From contig CAXXHQ010000001.1 in NCBI GenBank assembly GCA_963665265.2, positions 310,001-374,000 of the forward strand: a stretch of DNA of 64,000 nt, in the 5' to 3' direction. This DNA is from CAXXHQ01 sp963665265 (GTDB lineage: Bacteria > Planctomycetota > Planctomycetia > Pirellulales > Thermoguttaceae). Shown piece after piece: positions 18,235-27,417 of the stretch (positions within the stretch are counted from its first letter, which is position 1; every line of letters starts with the position of its first letter). The position numbers and the translations under genes were made by a program. The notes under the pieces are model-generated. The model was not told the origin of the DNA. It saw nothing but the letters and a program-made list of their open reading frames with translations, and made no database searches.

Positions 18235-18459
18235 ATGATGAACGACAGCGAACGACGCAATGTGCGACGGATCGGCGTTCCGCGTTACGACGGCGAACCG
18301 TCCTTAACCGTGGCCATTCTCCCTTACTTAGAGTTTTCGCGGAGCATTTCCCGCCAGCTTCGCGTATTGGAAAAGCGCTGGGCATCGAAATGTCCCGCGA
18401 CGAAGCGCCAGCCGATCGCGATCGAACCGAACCGTTCAATCGCTCCCGAGAACGTCTAG
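18235..18459 (+). CDS. Small basic protein of unknown function
   Basis: 74 residues starting at one of two adjacent ATGs (18235 and 18238), preceded by GAGGGG. It starts MMNDSERRNVRRIGVPRYDG and is rich in Arg and Ser, with no recognised domain. Support is indirect: a fair ribosome site, a frame of useful length, and a strong terminator 26 bases after the stop. It could instead be a chance frame within a non-coding RNA. It is convergent with the flagellar sigma factor gene. Confidence 0.4.
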   Translation: MMNDSERRNVRRIGVPRYDGEPSLTVAILPYLEFSRSISRQLRVLEKRWASKCPATKRQPIAIEPNRSIAPENV

Positions 18460-18484
18460 CAATTCAAATTTGAAACTGCAATAA

Positions 18485-18528
18485 AAAAACCCCGTCGGAA
18501 GAAAGCTCCGCCGGGGTTTTATTTTTTC
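18485..18528. terminator. Bidirectional intrinsic terminator
   Basis: AAAACCCCG pairs with the CGGGGTTTT side of a GC stem (18486-18520) that includes TCGGA/TCCG. A T-rich run (TTTTATTTTTTCTT) follows on the plus strand and a poly-T run on the minus strand. It lies between the small ORF and the sigma factor gene, which end toward each other. Confidence 0.85.
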
Positions 18529-18549
18529 TTGACTAAACCGAGCCGCGAA

Positions 18550-19332
18550 TCAGGAGCCGAACTCCGGACGACGACGGCCGAGCTGACCTTGCAATCGTTG
18601 CACGATCGAGCTGTGCATCTGGCTAACGCGGCTTTCGGAAAGCTCGAGCGTAGCGCCGATCTCTTTCATCGTTAATTCTTCGTAGTAGTAAAGAATAATG
18701 ATGAGGCGCTCGTTACGATTCAGACCCTTCGTCACCAAACGCATCAAGTCGTTTTTCTGAATGCGACGAGTGGGGTCTTCGCCTTTTTTATCCTCGAGGA
18801 TGTCGATTTCGCGAACGTCCTTGTAGCTGTCGGTCTCGTACCATTTTTTGTTGAGGCTGATGAGATTGACCGCGTTCGCGTCAAGCATCATCTTCTCCAA
18901 CTCGGGCACGGAGATGCCCATGGTTTCGGACAATTCGGCGGCGGTCGGTTGCCGGCCGAATTTGGTCTCAAGGCTTTTCATCGCCTCGTTGAGCTTGCTC
19001 GCCTTCGAACGGACGAGACGCGGGACCCAGTCCATGGTGCGAAGCTCGTCGAGCATGGCGCCGCGGATACGTGGGACGCAATACGTCTCGAACTTGACGC
19101 CGCGACTCATGTCGAACGCGTCGATGGCGTCCATCAGCCCGAAAACGCCGGCCGATATCAAATCGTCCAGTTCGACGCCTTCCGGAAGACGCGCCCAAAT
19201 GCGTTCGCCGTTATATTTGACCAGGGGGAGATAAATCTCGACTAAGCGGTTGCGCAGCTCCTGGTTATCCATGTCCTTTTTGAAGTCTAGCCACAGTTGT
19301 TCGACGTCGTCAGGAGCAAGAGTTGTCGCCAT
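18550..19332 (-). CDS. fliA: FliA/WhiG-type flagellar RNA polymerase sigma factor
   Basis: 260 residues from the ATG at 19332, chosen because GGAGG sits eight bases upstream; the longer frame to 19353 lacks a site. Sigma-70 regions in order are region 2 (LVEIYLPLVKYNGERIWARL to DELRTMDWVPR, about 35-115), region 3 (LNEAMKSLETKFGRQPTAAELSE-like, about 120-150) and region 4 (LILYYYEELTMKEIGATLEL-type HTH with SESRVSQMHSSI, about 205-250). DWVPR and SESRVSQ are marks of FliA/WhiG factors, which read late flagellar promoters. It lies downstream of flhA-flhF on the same strand; the FlgM-like protein at 11.2 kb is its probable inhibitor. Confidence 0.92.
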   Translation of the reverse strand: MATTLAPDDVEQLWLDFKKDMDNQELRNRLVEIYLPLVKYNGERIWARLPEGVELDDLISAGVFGLMDAIDAFDMSRGVKFETYCVPRIRGAMLDELRTMDWVPRLVRSKASKLNEAMKSLETKFGRQPTAAELSETMGISVPELEKMMLDANAVNLISLNKKWYETDSYKDVREIDILEDKKGEDPTRRIQKNDLMRLVTKGLNRNERLIIILYYYEELTMKEIGATLELSESRVSQMHSSIVQRLQGQLGRRRPEFGS

Positions 19333-19537
19333 GCCAATCCTCCATGATTGCAAATGTCTCGCGACTCGACAAAAAAGTTCGAGCCGCTAGGCGCCTGTTT
19401 TTCAATTCGTTCAAATATTGAACGTTCGATAAGTCACGCGAACGCGATGCGCATCCTTGCGCGGGTTCGCATGTATGATTCAATTTCCTTCAACTTCACG
19501 CGTCCTTTCGACGAACTTTCGTCGTCTTCGACGCGTA

Positions 19538-19804
19538 TCATTCAACGCGACCTTCCAGCTCTTTCGCTTGAGCCGCCAGAGCCGCTTGGTGCGCCGCCAA
19601 TTCCTCGGCGATAAACGTATTTACCGAATCCTCGATCGTGCGTCCCGCGATCCAACCGATGATTAAGCCGACCGCCGCGAAGGCGATCATCGCCAACCAG
19701 CCGGCCCACATAATCGAAAGCGTCTCTTCGCGGTGAATCCAACCTCGCGCACAGATCGTCACGAAGGCGATCAGACCGAGGATACCGCAATATAATCTTC
19801 CCAC
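19538..19804 (-). CDS. Small two-helix membrane protein in the flagellar block
   Basis: 88 residues with two hydrophobic segments (about 3-20 and 32-53, the second rich in Gly/Ala: AMIAFAAVGLIIGWIAG) and an acidic-basic coiled C-terminus (AEELAAHQAALAAQAKELEG). It sits between flhF and the sigma factor on the same strand with gaps of 168 and 205 bases. Many bacteria have the MinD-like flhG at this point; this protein has no ATPase motifs and is not FlhG. Function unknown. A flagellar role is suggested only by position. Confidence 0.6.
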   Translation of the reverse strand: MGRLYCGILGLIAFVTICARGWIHREETLSIMWAGWLAMIAFAAVGLIIGWIAGRTIEDSVNTFIAEELAAHQAALAAQAKELEGRVE

Positions 19805-19972
19805 GCTTCCCTCGAGGCGACGTTAAGGTTTCGGCAGCCCTCGCATTTTAACGTGAAAATGCATAAGAGCGGCGTTCGTCCTATATCGGTCGGAATCGAG
19901 GCGGCGTTTAGTTTTTCCGTATTTTTCTAAAAAATATCTCCTTCAGCGGTCAAAATCTCCGCGCGAAGGGAG

Positions 19973-21205
19973 TTAAAACGCGACGGCGGCCATTTTTTTC
20001 TCCGAAGGCTCGGCGCGAAAAATCGTCGCGGCCAGTCGATCCGCGTCGGCGATCTGAATGTCGTCGGGCACTTTTTGTCCGTCCGTCACATAACTGACCG
20101 GGAGTCGCGAGTTCCGCAACAGCGGGAGCGCGCCGCCCAATCCGCAGGCCTCGTCGAGCTTCGTTAAGATCAACGCGTTGGCGCCGACCTCGGCGAACCG
20201 TTCCGCAGTTTGCTCCAGAGCGCGAGGCGACGCCGCGGCGCTCACGGTCAAATGCACTTCGTCGGCCGAGGCCTCGGACAGAAAAGCGTTCAATTCCTTC
20301 AAGCGAATTTCATCGCGCGGACTTCGGCCAGCGGTGTCGATTAACACGAGGTCCAAGTCATCCATTCGCCGGACCGCTTCCCGCATTTCCCGCGGCGATG
20401 AGACCACCTGCATGGGCAGTTCGATAATGTCGGCGTATGTGCGAAGCTGCTCGACGGCGGCGATACGGTAGGTATCGACGGTGATTAGACCGACTCGGCG
20501 TTTTTCCTTCAAGCGGAAATTCGCGGCGAGCTTTGCCACCGTCGTGGTTTTTCCCACTCCCGTCGGACCGACCAAAGCCGCGACTCTTCGGCGACCTGGC
20601 GTCAAATCAATCGGACCTTTGATTTGCATATCGTCGGCGATCATTCGCAAAAGGCGCTCGTGAACGTCGCTCGAACGGCGACCTTGCCATTCCGGCGTCT
20701 CTTTGCGAACGCGTTCGATCAGATCCCGCGCTTGGTCCTCGGCGACGTCGGCGTCGATCAACGAAGCGAAGGCGGCGAACAGATCGTCGCTCCAGCCCGC
20801 TCCCGCCATCGGTTGCGAACGGCGACATAACTCTTTGACCATCGCTTGCAAATCGTCCAGTTGCGATTGAACGTCGCGAGGGACTGGCTTAGCCGATCGT
20901 TCTTCGACGGCTCGTTCCCGCGTCTCCCGCATAAGCGACGGCGGCGTGGCCGGGCGAGGCCGTTCGTAAACGTCAAGCGGCGAGTTAGCCGTCGTCCGTT
21001 CTTCGCGACGTTCGGGCAAGCGGCTCGGCACGTTCACGCCTTTCGAAGCGGTGATCTCGACTTGCGGCTTTCCCGGCAGCAATCCGAACAACCGATTCCC
21101 CTTCACCTCGCGAGTGTGCAGCACCGCGGCGTCCGGGCCTAATTCCCGACGCACTAAAGCCAACGCGTCTTGCATCGACGAAGCTCGAAATGTGCGTAGA
21201 TCCAT
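19973..21205 (-). CDS. flhF: Flagellar biosynthesis GTPase FlhF
   Basis: 410 residues. The N-terminal B domain (MDLRTFRASSMQDALALVRR) is followed by a linker and the N and G domains of an SRP-type GTPase: P-loop GPTGVGKTTTVAKLAA near 215-230, LITVDTYRIAAVEQL, DTAGRSPRD and TKLDEACGLG. FlhF places the flagellum, usually at the pole, and promotes export gate assembly with FlhA. It lies 57 bases downstream of flhA. The motifs are complete, so it should be functional. It is normally controlled by FlhG, which is not encoded in this block. Confidence 0.94.
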   Translation of the reverse strand: MDLRTFRASSMQDALALVRRELGPDAAVLHTREVKGNRLFGLLPGKPQVEITASKGVNVPSRLPERREERTTANSPLDVYERPRPATPPSLMRETRERAVEERSAKPVPRDVQSQLDDLQAMVKELCRRSQPMAGAGWSDDLFAAFASLIDADVAEDQARDLIERVRKETPEWQGRRSSDVHERLLRMIADDMQIKGPIDLTPGRRRVAALVGPTGVGKTTTVAKLAANFRLKEKRRVGLITVDTYRIAAVEQLRTYADIIELPMQVVSSPREMREAVRRMDDLDLVLIDTAGRSPRDEIRLKELNAFLSEASADEVHLTVSAAASPRALEQTAERFAEVGANALILTKLDEACGLGGALPLLRNSRLPVSYVTDGQKVPDDIQIADADRLAATIFRAEPSEKKMAAVAF

Positions 21206-21262
21206 GATTATGTCAGGGGTTAAGTTAGGAATCGGAAGGAAGGCTCAAACCAAGGGACTATC

Positions 21263-23362
21263 TCATTTTCCGTCGGTCACCATCGCCAACGCCTCGATCT
21301 TCGTGTCGCGCGTGACTTCGTTGTAGGACAGGACGGTTAGTTGCGGAATGTGCGAATGCGTCATCTGTTTCACCGCGGCGCGAATCTGCGGGCTGACCAA
21401 GACGATCGGCGGATGACCGGCTTGCGTAAGCTTGTTCAAATCGGCCGACATCGCTCGGCAAATCGCCTCGACGATTTGCGGCGAAAGCCGAATGAACAAA
21501 CCGTGTTCGTTGTGATCGAACCCGGCGCGAATGCGATCTTCCAAGGCCGGATCCAACGTGATCACGTATAGCCGGCTTTCTTTGTCTCGATACCGCGTGC
21601 AAATCGTTCGCGCCAAACGATGTCGCACGTATTCGGTGAGGAGGATCGGATCCTTCGAGCGCGGGCCGTAGTCGCCGAGCGTTTCGAGAATCGCGCCAAG
21701 TTGACGGATGGGCACTTGCTCGCGGAGGAGCATCTGCAAAATCTGCTGCAACTCGGCCAGCTTCATCACGCCCGGCACCAATTCATCGACCGTGGCGGGC
21801 GAGGTCTTCTTCAACTCGTCGAGGAGGTGCTTTGTGGCGTCGCGCGTCAAAATCTCATCGGCGTGCTTGCGCACCGTTTCCGTCAAATGGGTGGCGATGA
21901 CGCTTCCCGGCTCGACCACCGTGAAGCCGAGCACCTCGGCCTGATCGCGGGCCGACGGATCGATCCAAACGGCCGGCGTGCCGAAGGCCGGATCTTTCGT
22001 CGGAATGCCGGGCAATTTCCCTTTCGACATCCGCGAATCGATCGCCAAAAGCATGTTCGGATAGACCACGCCTTCGGCGACGGGCATGTCGGCGATCTTC
22101 ACGCGATACTGGTTTTGCTCCAAACGCATGTTGTCGCGAATGCGGACCTTGGGCAGTAAAATGCCGATGTCCGAGGCCACGTTTTGACGAACGCGCTGAA
22201 TGCGTTCGAGCAAGTCGCCGCCTCGTTTCGGATCGGCGAGTCGAATCACGCCGACGCCGATTTCCACTTCCATCGGATCGACCGCCAAGAAATCCTCGAC
22301 CCGTTCCTCGGCCGGCTTCGCTCCTTCGGCTTTTTTTTCGGCCTCGCTCTTCACGGCCGCCGCGACTTTTTTCTTCTTTATAACCACCGTCATCGCGACG
22401 CAAGACGCGCCGAGGGCGAGTAACGGCAACTTCGGCATGCCGGTGAACGTCAGTAACCCGAGAAAGGCCGCAGCCACGCCTAAGGCCTGGGGACGCGAAA
22501 ATAGCTGCTGCATGAACTCCGAGGGCAAGTCGGAAGATTGACTGCTGCGCGTGACGAGCAAACCGGCCGCTAAAGAAATCAAAAAGGCGGGAACTTGGCT
22601 GACTAGACCGTCGCCGATGGTAAGTTTGGTGTAAACCTCGCCGGCGTGTCGTAAATCCATGCCTGACTGAACGACGCCGATGATCAAACCGCCGACGATG
22701 TTAATGACCGTCATGACGATGGCGGCGATGGCGTCGCCGCGGACGAACTTGCTGGCGCCGTCCATAGCCCCGAAAAAGTCGGCCTGTTGCGAAATTTCTT
22801 GACGACGGCGTTGCGCTTCGCGCTCGTCGATAATTCCAGCGCTCAAGTCCGCGTCGATCGCCATCTGACGACCGGGCATTCCGTCTAACGCGAAACGAGC
22901 GGCCACTTCGGAGATGCGCGTGGCGCCCTTCGTGATCACGACGAATTGAATCAACACGATGATGGCGAAAATGATAAGTCCGACGACGATATTGCCCGCC
23001 GCGACGAACTCGCCGAACGTTTTCACCACGCCTCCCGCCGCCGTCACGCCGTCGGCCGCGGCTCGCGTGAGAATCAATCGCGTCGTCGCCACGTTGAGCA
23101 CTAATCGCAGCAACGTCGTCGCCAACAACACCGAAGGAAAAATATTGAATTCCAACGGCGTCTTCACGAAAATCGTGGTTAAGAGAATGATAACGGCAAT
23201 CGTAATGTTCAACGACAGAAATACGTCGAGCGCATGCGGCGGCATGGGGAGCATAATCACCAAGACGCAGGCGATAATCCCCACGGGGAGCACAAGATCG
23301 GATACTCGCGACATCGAGCCTAGAAAGCCCGTCTGCCGCGACGGCGCCGCTACTGTTGCCAT
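21263..23362 (-). CDS. flhA: Flagellar export gate protein FlhA
   Basis: 699 residues. The N-terminal half has about eight membrane helices (from residue 22 onward) and the FHIPEP-family signature RISEVAARFALDGMPGRQM followed by AIDADLSAGIIDEREA (about 145-185). The C-terminal half is the cytoplasmic domain that docks chaperone-substrate complexes (for example PKDPAFGTPAVWIDPSA and the ILETLGDYGPRSKDP segment). FlhA forms the nonameric ring of the flagellar type III export gate. It is the first gene of the minus-strand block flhA-flhF-small membrane protein-fliA. Length matches the family. Confidence 0.95.
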   Translation of the reverse strand: MATVAAPSRQTGFLGSMSRVSDLVLPVGIIACVLVIMLPMPPHALDVFLSLNITIAVIILLTTIFVKTPLEFNIFPSVLLATTLLRLVLNVATTRLILTRAAADGVTAAGGVVKTFGEFVAAGNIVVGLIIFAIIVLIQFVVITKGATRISEVAARFALDGMPGRQMAIDADLSAGIIDEREAQRRRQEISQQADFFGAMDGASKFVRGDAIAAIVMTVINIVGGLIIGVVQSGMDLRHAGEVYTKLTIGDGLVSQVPAFLISLAAGLLVTRSSQSSDLPSEFMQQLFSRPQALGVAAAFLGLLTFTGMPKLPLLALGASCVAMTVVIKKKKVAAAVKSEAEKKAEGAKPAEERVEDFLAVDPMEVEIGVGVIRLADPKRGGDLLERIQRVRQNVASDIGILLPKVRIRDNMRLEQNQYRVKIADMPVAEGVVYPNMLLAIDSRMSKGKLPGIPTKDPAFGTPAVWIDPSARDQAEVLGFTVVEPGSVIATHLTETVRKHADEILTRDATKHLLDELKKTSPATVDELVPGVMKLAELQQILQMLLREQVPIRQLGAILETLGDYGPRSKDPILLTEYVRHRLARTICTRYRDKESRLYVITLDPALEDRIRAGFDHNEHGLFIRLSPQIVEAICRAMSADLNKLTQAGHPPIVLVSPQIRAAVKQMTHSHIPQLTVLSYNEVTRDTKIEALAMVTDGK

Positions 23363-23665
23363 TAAATAGTTAGTCTAGGAAACTCAGGTATGCCGCCGAA
23401 CGCTTTTTGTTCGAAAAACAACGCCGACGACGGTGAAAATTCATCAAAAGCAGGGCGGGAAGGTACCCAAAACGACGAAGTAAGTCCAGGTCGGTTTTGC
23501 AGTCGCAGTCGCCAGTATCGAGTGACGAAGAAAGCGAAACGGATATCAGCCCAGTCCCGCCAAACGCCCTAAATGATCTTGGCTCGAAATTCCGTTTGCG
23601 GTACAAAACCGCGATCGGAAAACTGCAATTCGCTCGTCGGCTGAACAGCCAAGGACGGATAGATC
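23363..23665. other. Intergenic region between divergent flhA and the YdjM-like gene
   Basis: 303 bases, no gene supported. Short frames overlap in several directions without a ribosome site. It presumably contains the promoters of both flanking genes; no clear -35/-10 pair or hairpin was identified. Confidence 0.4.
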
Positions 23666-24424
23666 ATGGCCGGGTTCAAAACGCACATTACTTTCAGCAG
23701 CATCCTCGGAGTGGGATACGGCACGGCCGCCTACTGCCTTTACGACATTCCTTTGCCGAGCTGCATTTTGGCGGGCGGTCTCTGCGGAGTCTCGGGCATG
23801 CTTCCCGACTTAGATAGCGGACCGGGCGTCCCCCTCCGCGAGAGCATGGCCTTTGCCGCCGCCGTCGTGCCGATGTTGCTCGTCCACCACTTTCAAGCGG
23901 CCGGTTGGTCTTACGAGACGATCGCCTTGGCCGGGGCCGCAATCTATCTGCTTGTCCGATTCGGCGGAACGCATCTCCTTCAATTGCTGACCGACCATCG
24001 GGGAATGTTTCATAGCATTCCGACCGCCCTTATCTTCGGCGAGTTAGCCTACTTGGCCGCCTCCGGCGACGAAGTCGTGCGCGCCTACAAAGCCGGGGCG
24101 GTCATTATCGGCTTCATGTCCCACTTATTCCTCGACGAAGTATATAGCGTGCAATGGTCGGGCGGAAAAATCGGCCTGAAAAGCTCGTTCGGCACCGCCC
24201 TAAAATTCTTCGGACACTCGTGGGGCGCGAACCTAGTCACCTTCACGCTTTTCGCGGCAATGACCTTCGCCGTCGTCAAAGAACCGAACTGGCTGCAAAA
24301 CCGCATTCAATCGGAAACGCAAATGGCCGGTAAAATCGAACGCCGGGAAGACGCAAAGAATTCGTCGGACCTGCCGGCGACGAAGAAAATCTCGCAGAAA
24401 ATCTCCGAGTTCTTCAATAAATAG
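23666..24424 (+). CDS. YdjM-like membrane-bound metal-dependent hydrolase
   Basis: 252 residues. Features of the DUF457/YdjM family are MAGFKTHITFSS at the start, GMLPDLDS (two Asp), TDHRGMFHSIPTA near 110-122 and GFMSHLFLDEVYS near 150-160, giving a set of His and Asp ligands at the membrane surface. Four or more hydrophobic segments lie between them. The C-terminal 45 residues are charged and cytoplasmic. YdjM of E. coli is LexA-regulated and of unknown substrate; members are thought to be metal-dependent hydrolases. Convergent with the ECF sigma gene, 19 bases apart. Confidence 0.85.
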   Translation: MAGFKTHITFSSILGVGYGTAAYCLYDIPLPSCILAGGLCGVSGMLPDLDSGPGVPLRESMAFAAAVVPMLLVHHFQAAGWSYETIALAGAAIYLLVRFGGTHLLQLLTDHRGMFHSIPTALIFGELAYLAASGDEVVRAYKAGAVIIGFMSHLFLDEVYSVQWSGGKIGLKSSFGTALKFFGHSWGANLVTFTLFAAMTFAVVKEPNWLQNRIQSETQMAGKIERREDAKNSSDLPATKKISQKISEFFNK

Positions 24425-24443
24425 CTTTGTCGCCGCTCGCTCT

Positions 24444-25055
24444 CTAACTGACTTCGGCTTGGCGAAGCTTGCGACGCGCCCGGGAAAGAGCCGGGCCAAC
24501 GCTGTTCTCGGGCATGCCTAACCGCACGCTAATCTCCCGATAGCTCAATCCTTCAAGATGATAGAGCCGGACGATCTCCGCTTCGCTCTCTTCAAGAGCC
24601 ACGAGCAAACGCTCGATCTCCTCTCGATCGTCAATGCGACGTTCCGATTCCGCAGCGCCGCGATGCGGCAAGGGGGGCGGCTCGATCGCCGCATGCGCCT
24701 TGGTCGAAGTCGCGCGGGCCAAAATCCCTTTGACGACGATCCGGCGTGCAACGACGGCCAAATAGGTGGCCAAACTGCTGTTCCCACGGAATTTACGGAG
24801 AAGCGCGAAATCGTCTCGAACGACGCTAACGAAGACGTCGGCGCAAAAGTCGTCGCGGTCTTCCACGGCAAGACGGAGATTCTTGGCCTGGGCGGTATGA
24901 TTGACCACATGGACGACAAGACCCATAAAGCGATCGACGAAGTCCTCCCAAGCGCGAGGCTTGCGAAGCAAACAGCGTTCGAGCAAGTTGCGGTCTATTT
25001 CAGATAATCCCACGCAGTCGCTCCTACGTCGAAGGGCTGCCAACACACGACCCAT
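24444..25055 (-). CDS. ECF-type RNA polymerase sigma factor
   Basis: 203 residues. Sigma region 2 is seen at about 25-110 (WEDFVDRFMGLVVHVVNH, then FRGNSSLATYLAVVARRIV), and region 4 at about 145-200 with EIVRLYHLEGLSYREISVRL and the recognition helix region PENSVGPALSRARRKLRQ. The extra acidic residues (EDRDDFCADVFVSVV) fit extracytoplasmic-function sigma factors. No anti-sigma gene is beside it: upstream on the same strand is a 267-base gap and then the divergent ferredoxin gene. The start was kept at the first ATG, though a later one is possible. Confidence 0.87.
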   Translation of the reverse strand: MGRVLAALRRRSDCVGLSEIDRNLLERCLLRKPRAWEDFVDRFMGLVVHVVNHTAQAKNLRLAVEDRDDFCADVFVSVVRDDFALLRKFRGNSSLATYLAVVARRIVVKGILARATSTKAHAAIEPPPLPHRGAAESERRIDDREEIERLLVALEESEAEIVRLYHLEGLSYREISVRLGMPENSVGPALSRARRKLRQAEVS

Positions 25056-25322
25056 ACCGATTCGGCATCGATGAGAAGACGCAATTACGTTTCCGGCGGC
25101 ATACTCTCAGTCGATTCTCTCTATATCGATTGTAAATAGGAGGCGTGGCGGAAACAAGTCGGAGTTTTCAAAACCTATCTCCTTTCCAGGAAAAGAGTTG
25201 ACTTCTCCCGAATGGCTCCCTAGGATGCTTAAGAAGGATTTTCCGGCTGCGTAAAGCCGAACTCCTTATACTCCATCGTCTTGTACCTAATGTTCCCGTT
25301 TTTTATCGATTGAGAACAACTC

Positions 25323-25595
25323 ATGCCGCATGTCGTCTGCGAACCCTGCATCGGTTGTAAGCACATGGATTGCGTTCTGGTTTGTCCAGTTCCCGGAACA
25401 TGTTTCCATGAAGGGCCGGACATGCTTTACATTAACCCGGCCAAGTGCATCGATTGCGAGGCCTGCGTGCCGAAATGCCCGGTCGACGCGATTTTCTTAG
25501 ACGAGAACGTTCCGGAGAAATGGTCGAATTACGTCGAACTGAATAAGTCGATGGCGCCAAAATGCCCAAGCGTTTCGGAAAAACCGGGCAAGTGA
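25323..25595 (+). CDS. fdxA: 7Fe (3Fe-4S/4Fe-4S) ferredoxin
   Basis: 90 residues. The cysteine pattern is that of FdxA/Azotobacter FdI: C9, C12, C17 and C21 in CIGCKHMDCVLVCP, an extra C27, then C42, C45, C48 and C52 in CIDCEACVPKCPVDAIF. By analogy C9, C17 and C52 hold the 3Fe-4S cluster and C21, C42, C45 and C48 the 4Fe-4S cluster. Two residues more than usual lie between C21 and the free cysteine. It is a soluble low-potential electron carrier. The gene stands alone, so its partner enzyme is unknown. Confidence 0.92.
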   Translation: MPHVVCEPCIGCKHMDCVLVCPVPGTCFHEGPDMLYINPAKCIDCEACVPKCPVDAIFLDENVPEKWSNYVELNKSMAPKCPSVSEKPGK

Positions 25596-25703
25596 TTGTA
25601 AGCGACCCCGTCGGCCAGCTTTTCGATCTCTCTTAGAAGCTAATCGAGGCCGCAACCACTTCCGACGATGGTGGCGTCAAGGAATACGGGCACGCCGCGC
25701 CGC

Positions 25704-26462
25704 TCAATCCACGTCGCCGAGGCTCCAATAAACCCCTTCCAGCCACGTTCGCCACGTCTCATATTTCGGGTTGCGGAGTTTAACGGCCAAGAGCGGATTG
25801 CGTTTCGGCTGCGCGGGATGCCGAACAAGTTTCATCTTCGCTTCATGCGGAGTACGGCCCCCCTTCTTCATATTGCAGTGAAGACAGGCGCAGACGACGT
25901 TTTCCCAGGTCGTCGGCCCGCCCCGACTTCGAGGAACGACGTGATCCAAACTCAATTGGTTCGTCGGGAGATGACGGCCGCAGTATTGGCAAATATGATC
26001 ATCTCGGGCCATGACGTTCCGTCGCGTCAGATGCAAGGTTTGCTTCGGCACGCGATCGTAAGAAAAAAGCCGAATCACTCGCGGGGCTTGAATCTCGAAC
26101 CCGACGCCGCGAATCCAATCCTCTTCGGGCTGCTTGAAGGCGGAGCGAGTTTCGCCCGACTCGAGCCACGATTGAAACGAGTAGGTGGCGAAATGGCCTT
26201 GCTCGGAATGAACGATCTCGGCCTGATCGCGGTAGAGCAAACAAAACGCACGGCGAACGGTAACGATGCGAACGGCCATATAGAGGCGATTCAGAACGAG
26301 CACGCTGGAACTCAACGCCTCGCACTGCCGGGGCGGATGCGACGACAAGCGCGCGGAAGGAGACCGACTAGCGGGCGGGGTCGCCCGTGAACGGCAGTCG
26401 GCGAGCATGTGAACCCCTTCCACGAGGAAAACTCCTGACCGGGCAAGGCTCGACTGGTTCAA
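25704..26462 (-). CDS. HNH endonuclease-domain protein
   Basis: 252 residues from the first ATG; the first 50 are low-complexity, and family-like sequence starts at about SVLVLNRLYMAVRIV, so the real start may be further in. The HNH core lies at about 160-210: ICQYCGRHLPTNQLSLDHVV, PRSRGG, WENVVCACLHCNMKKGG, with two CxxC zinc knuckle pairs around the DH catalytic motif. Proteins of this layout are frequent in planctomycetes as single genes and are not part of a visible restriction or CRISPR locus here. DNA target unknown. Confidence 0.85.
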   Translation of the reverse strand: MNQSSLARSGVFLVEGVHMLADCRSRATPPASRSPSARLSSHPPRQCEALSSSVLVLNRLYMAVRIVTVRRAFCLLYRDQAEIVHSEQGHFATYSFQSWLESGETRSAFKQPEEDWIRGVGFEIQAPRVIRLFSYDRVPKQTLHLTRRNVMARDDHICQYCGRHLPTNQLSLDHVVPRSRGGPTTWENVVCACLHCNMKKGGRTPHEAKMKLVRHPAQPKRNPLLAVKLRNPKYETWRTWLEGVYWSLGDVD

Positions 26463-26849
26463 ACGAAAACGACGCTAGCATGCGTCCTTCCACGTTCCCT
26501 GCATTCTAAACGATCGGAATAGCTAATACCAGTCGGGGATATCGATTTTGCCAAGGGCGATAATACGCCCCGCCTTGCATGAAATCGCCGACAAACGCTC
26601 GTAAATCCCCCTACCCTTCCAACCGCTAAAGAAATTTTCGGCTCTCGTCTTGTCACCGGACCGTGAAGCGCATTAGTATGACTGTATCAGTCGTCGAACG
26701 ACGCGGCGTCCGTCGCCTCTTTCTTTTCCCCCAAGGAAACGGAATTAGCGCAACGGCTTATCTAATGGAAACGCCGCTCGAAAAGACAAAACGTATGACG
26801 ATCGCTTTTGAATCATGCGGGACTTACGACTACGAAAAGGATGCGGGAT
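26463..26849. other. Intergenic region, no gene seen
   Basis: 387 bases between the divergent HNH and zinc-ribbon genes. A frame from 26663 runs in from here but is out of phase with the downstream gene and has no domain. No tRNA or terminator recognised. Confidence 0.4.
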
Positions 26850-27158
26850 ATGATTCGATACACATGCGACTTGTGCAAACGCGAAATCGATCCGGTCGAG
26901 GATTTGCGTTACGTCGTGAAAATGGAAGTTTACGCGGCATACGACCCCGGTTCCGAAACCGAAGATGAATCCGACCGCGACCACCTGCAAGAGATCCAAG
27001 ACATTTTGGAGCGGATGGACGACGCCGAAGACGATCAAATCGGCGACGACGTCTATAAGATGATCCGCTTCGACCTCTGCCCGGAATGCCGAAAGCGATT
27101 TATTAAAAATCCGCTCGGCCGCGAAACGGCAAAGGCCTTCGGGTTTAGCTCGAATTAG
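26850..27158 (+). CDS. Small zinc-ribbon protein, uncharacterised
   Basis: 102 residues from the ATG at 26850 (MIRYTCDLCKREID), with AAGG about eight bases before; ATG at 26841 is an alternative. Two CxxC knuckles, CDLC near residue 6 and CPEC near 80, form a split zinc ribbon around a very acidic middle (GSETEDESDRDHLQEIQ...). This layout recurs in planctomycetes as a stand-alone small protein; I know no assigned function. A regulatory or adaptor role is possible. Confidence 0.75.
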   Translation: MIRYTCDLCKREIDPVEDLRYVVKMEVYAAYDPGSETEDESDRDHLQEIQDILERMDDAEDDQIGDDVYKMIRFDLCPECRKRFIKNPLGRETAKAFGFSSN

Positions 27159-27417
27159 ACGAACGGCGACGTCTTATTCGCCGGACGCAGTTGAACTCGC
27201 CCCGGGGCGTTTGGCGCCTGGCGGCGAGCAAAAAACGACGTCGCAAGCTTTTTCGCAGTATTCTCTTACGTTATTTGCGCCCGGCGACGAGCGGCCGCGA
27301 CCGTTCGTCTCGCAATATTTCTCCCTTTCGCTTACGATATTCAGTATTGTACGCCTTCGTCCGTCAATCAGCGGTCTCGACCGCATTATCGTTCCCTTGC
27401 ACTAAGGAAATATTTCC

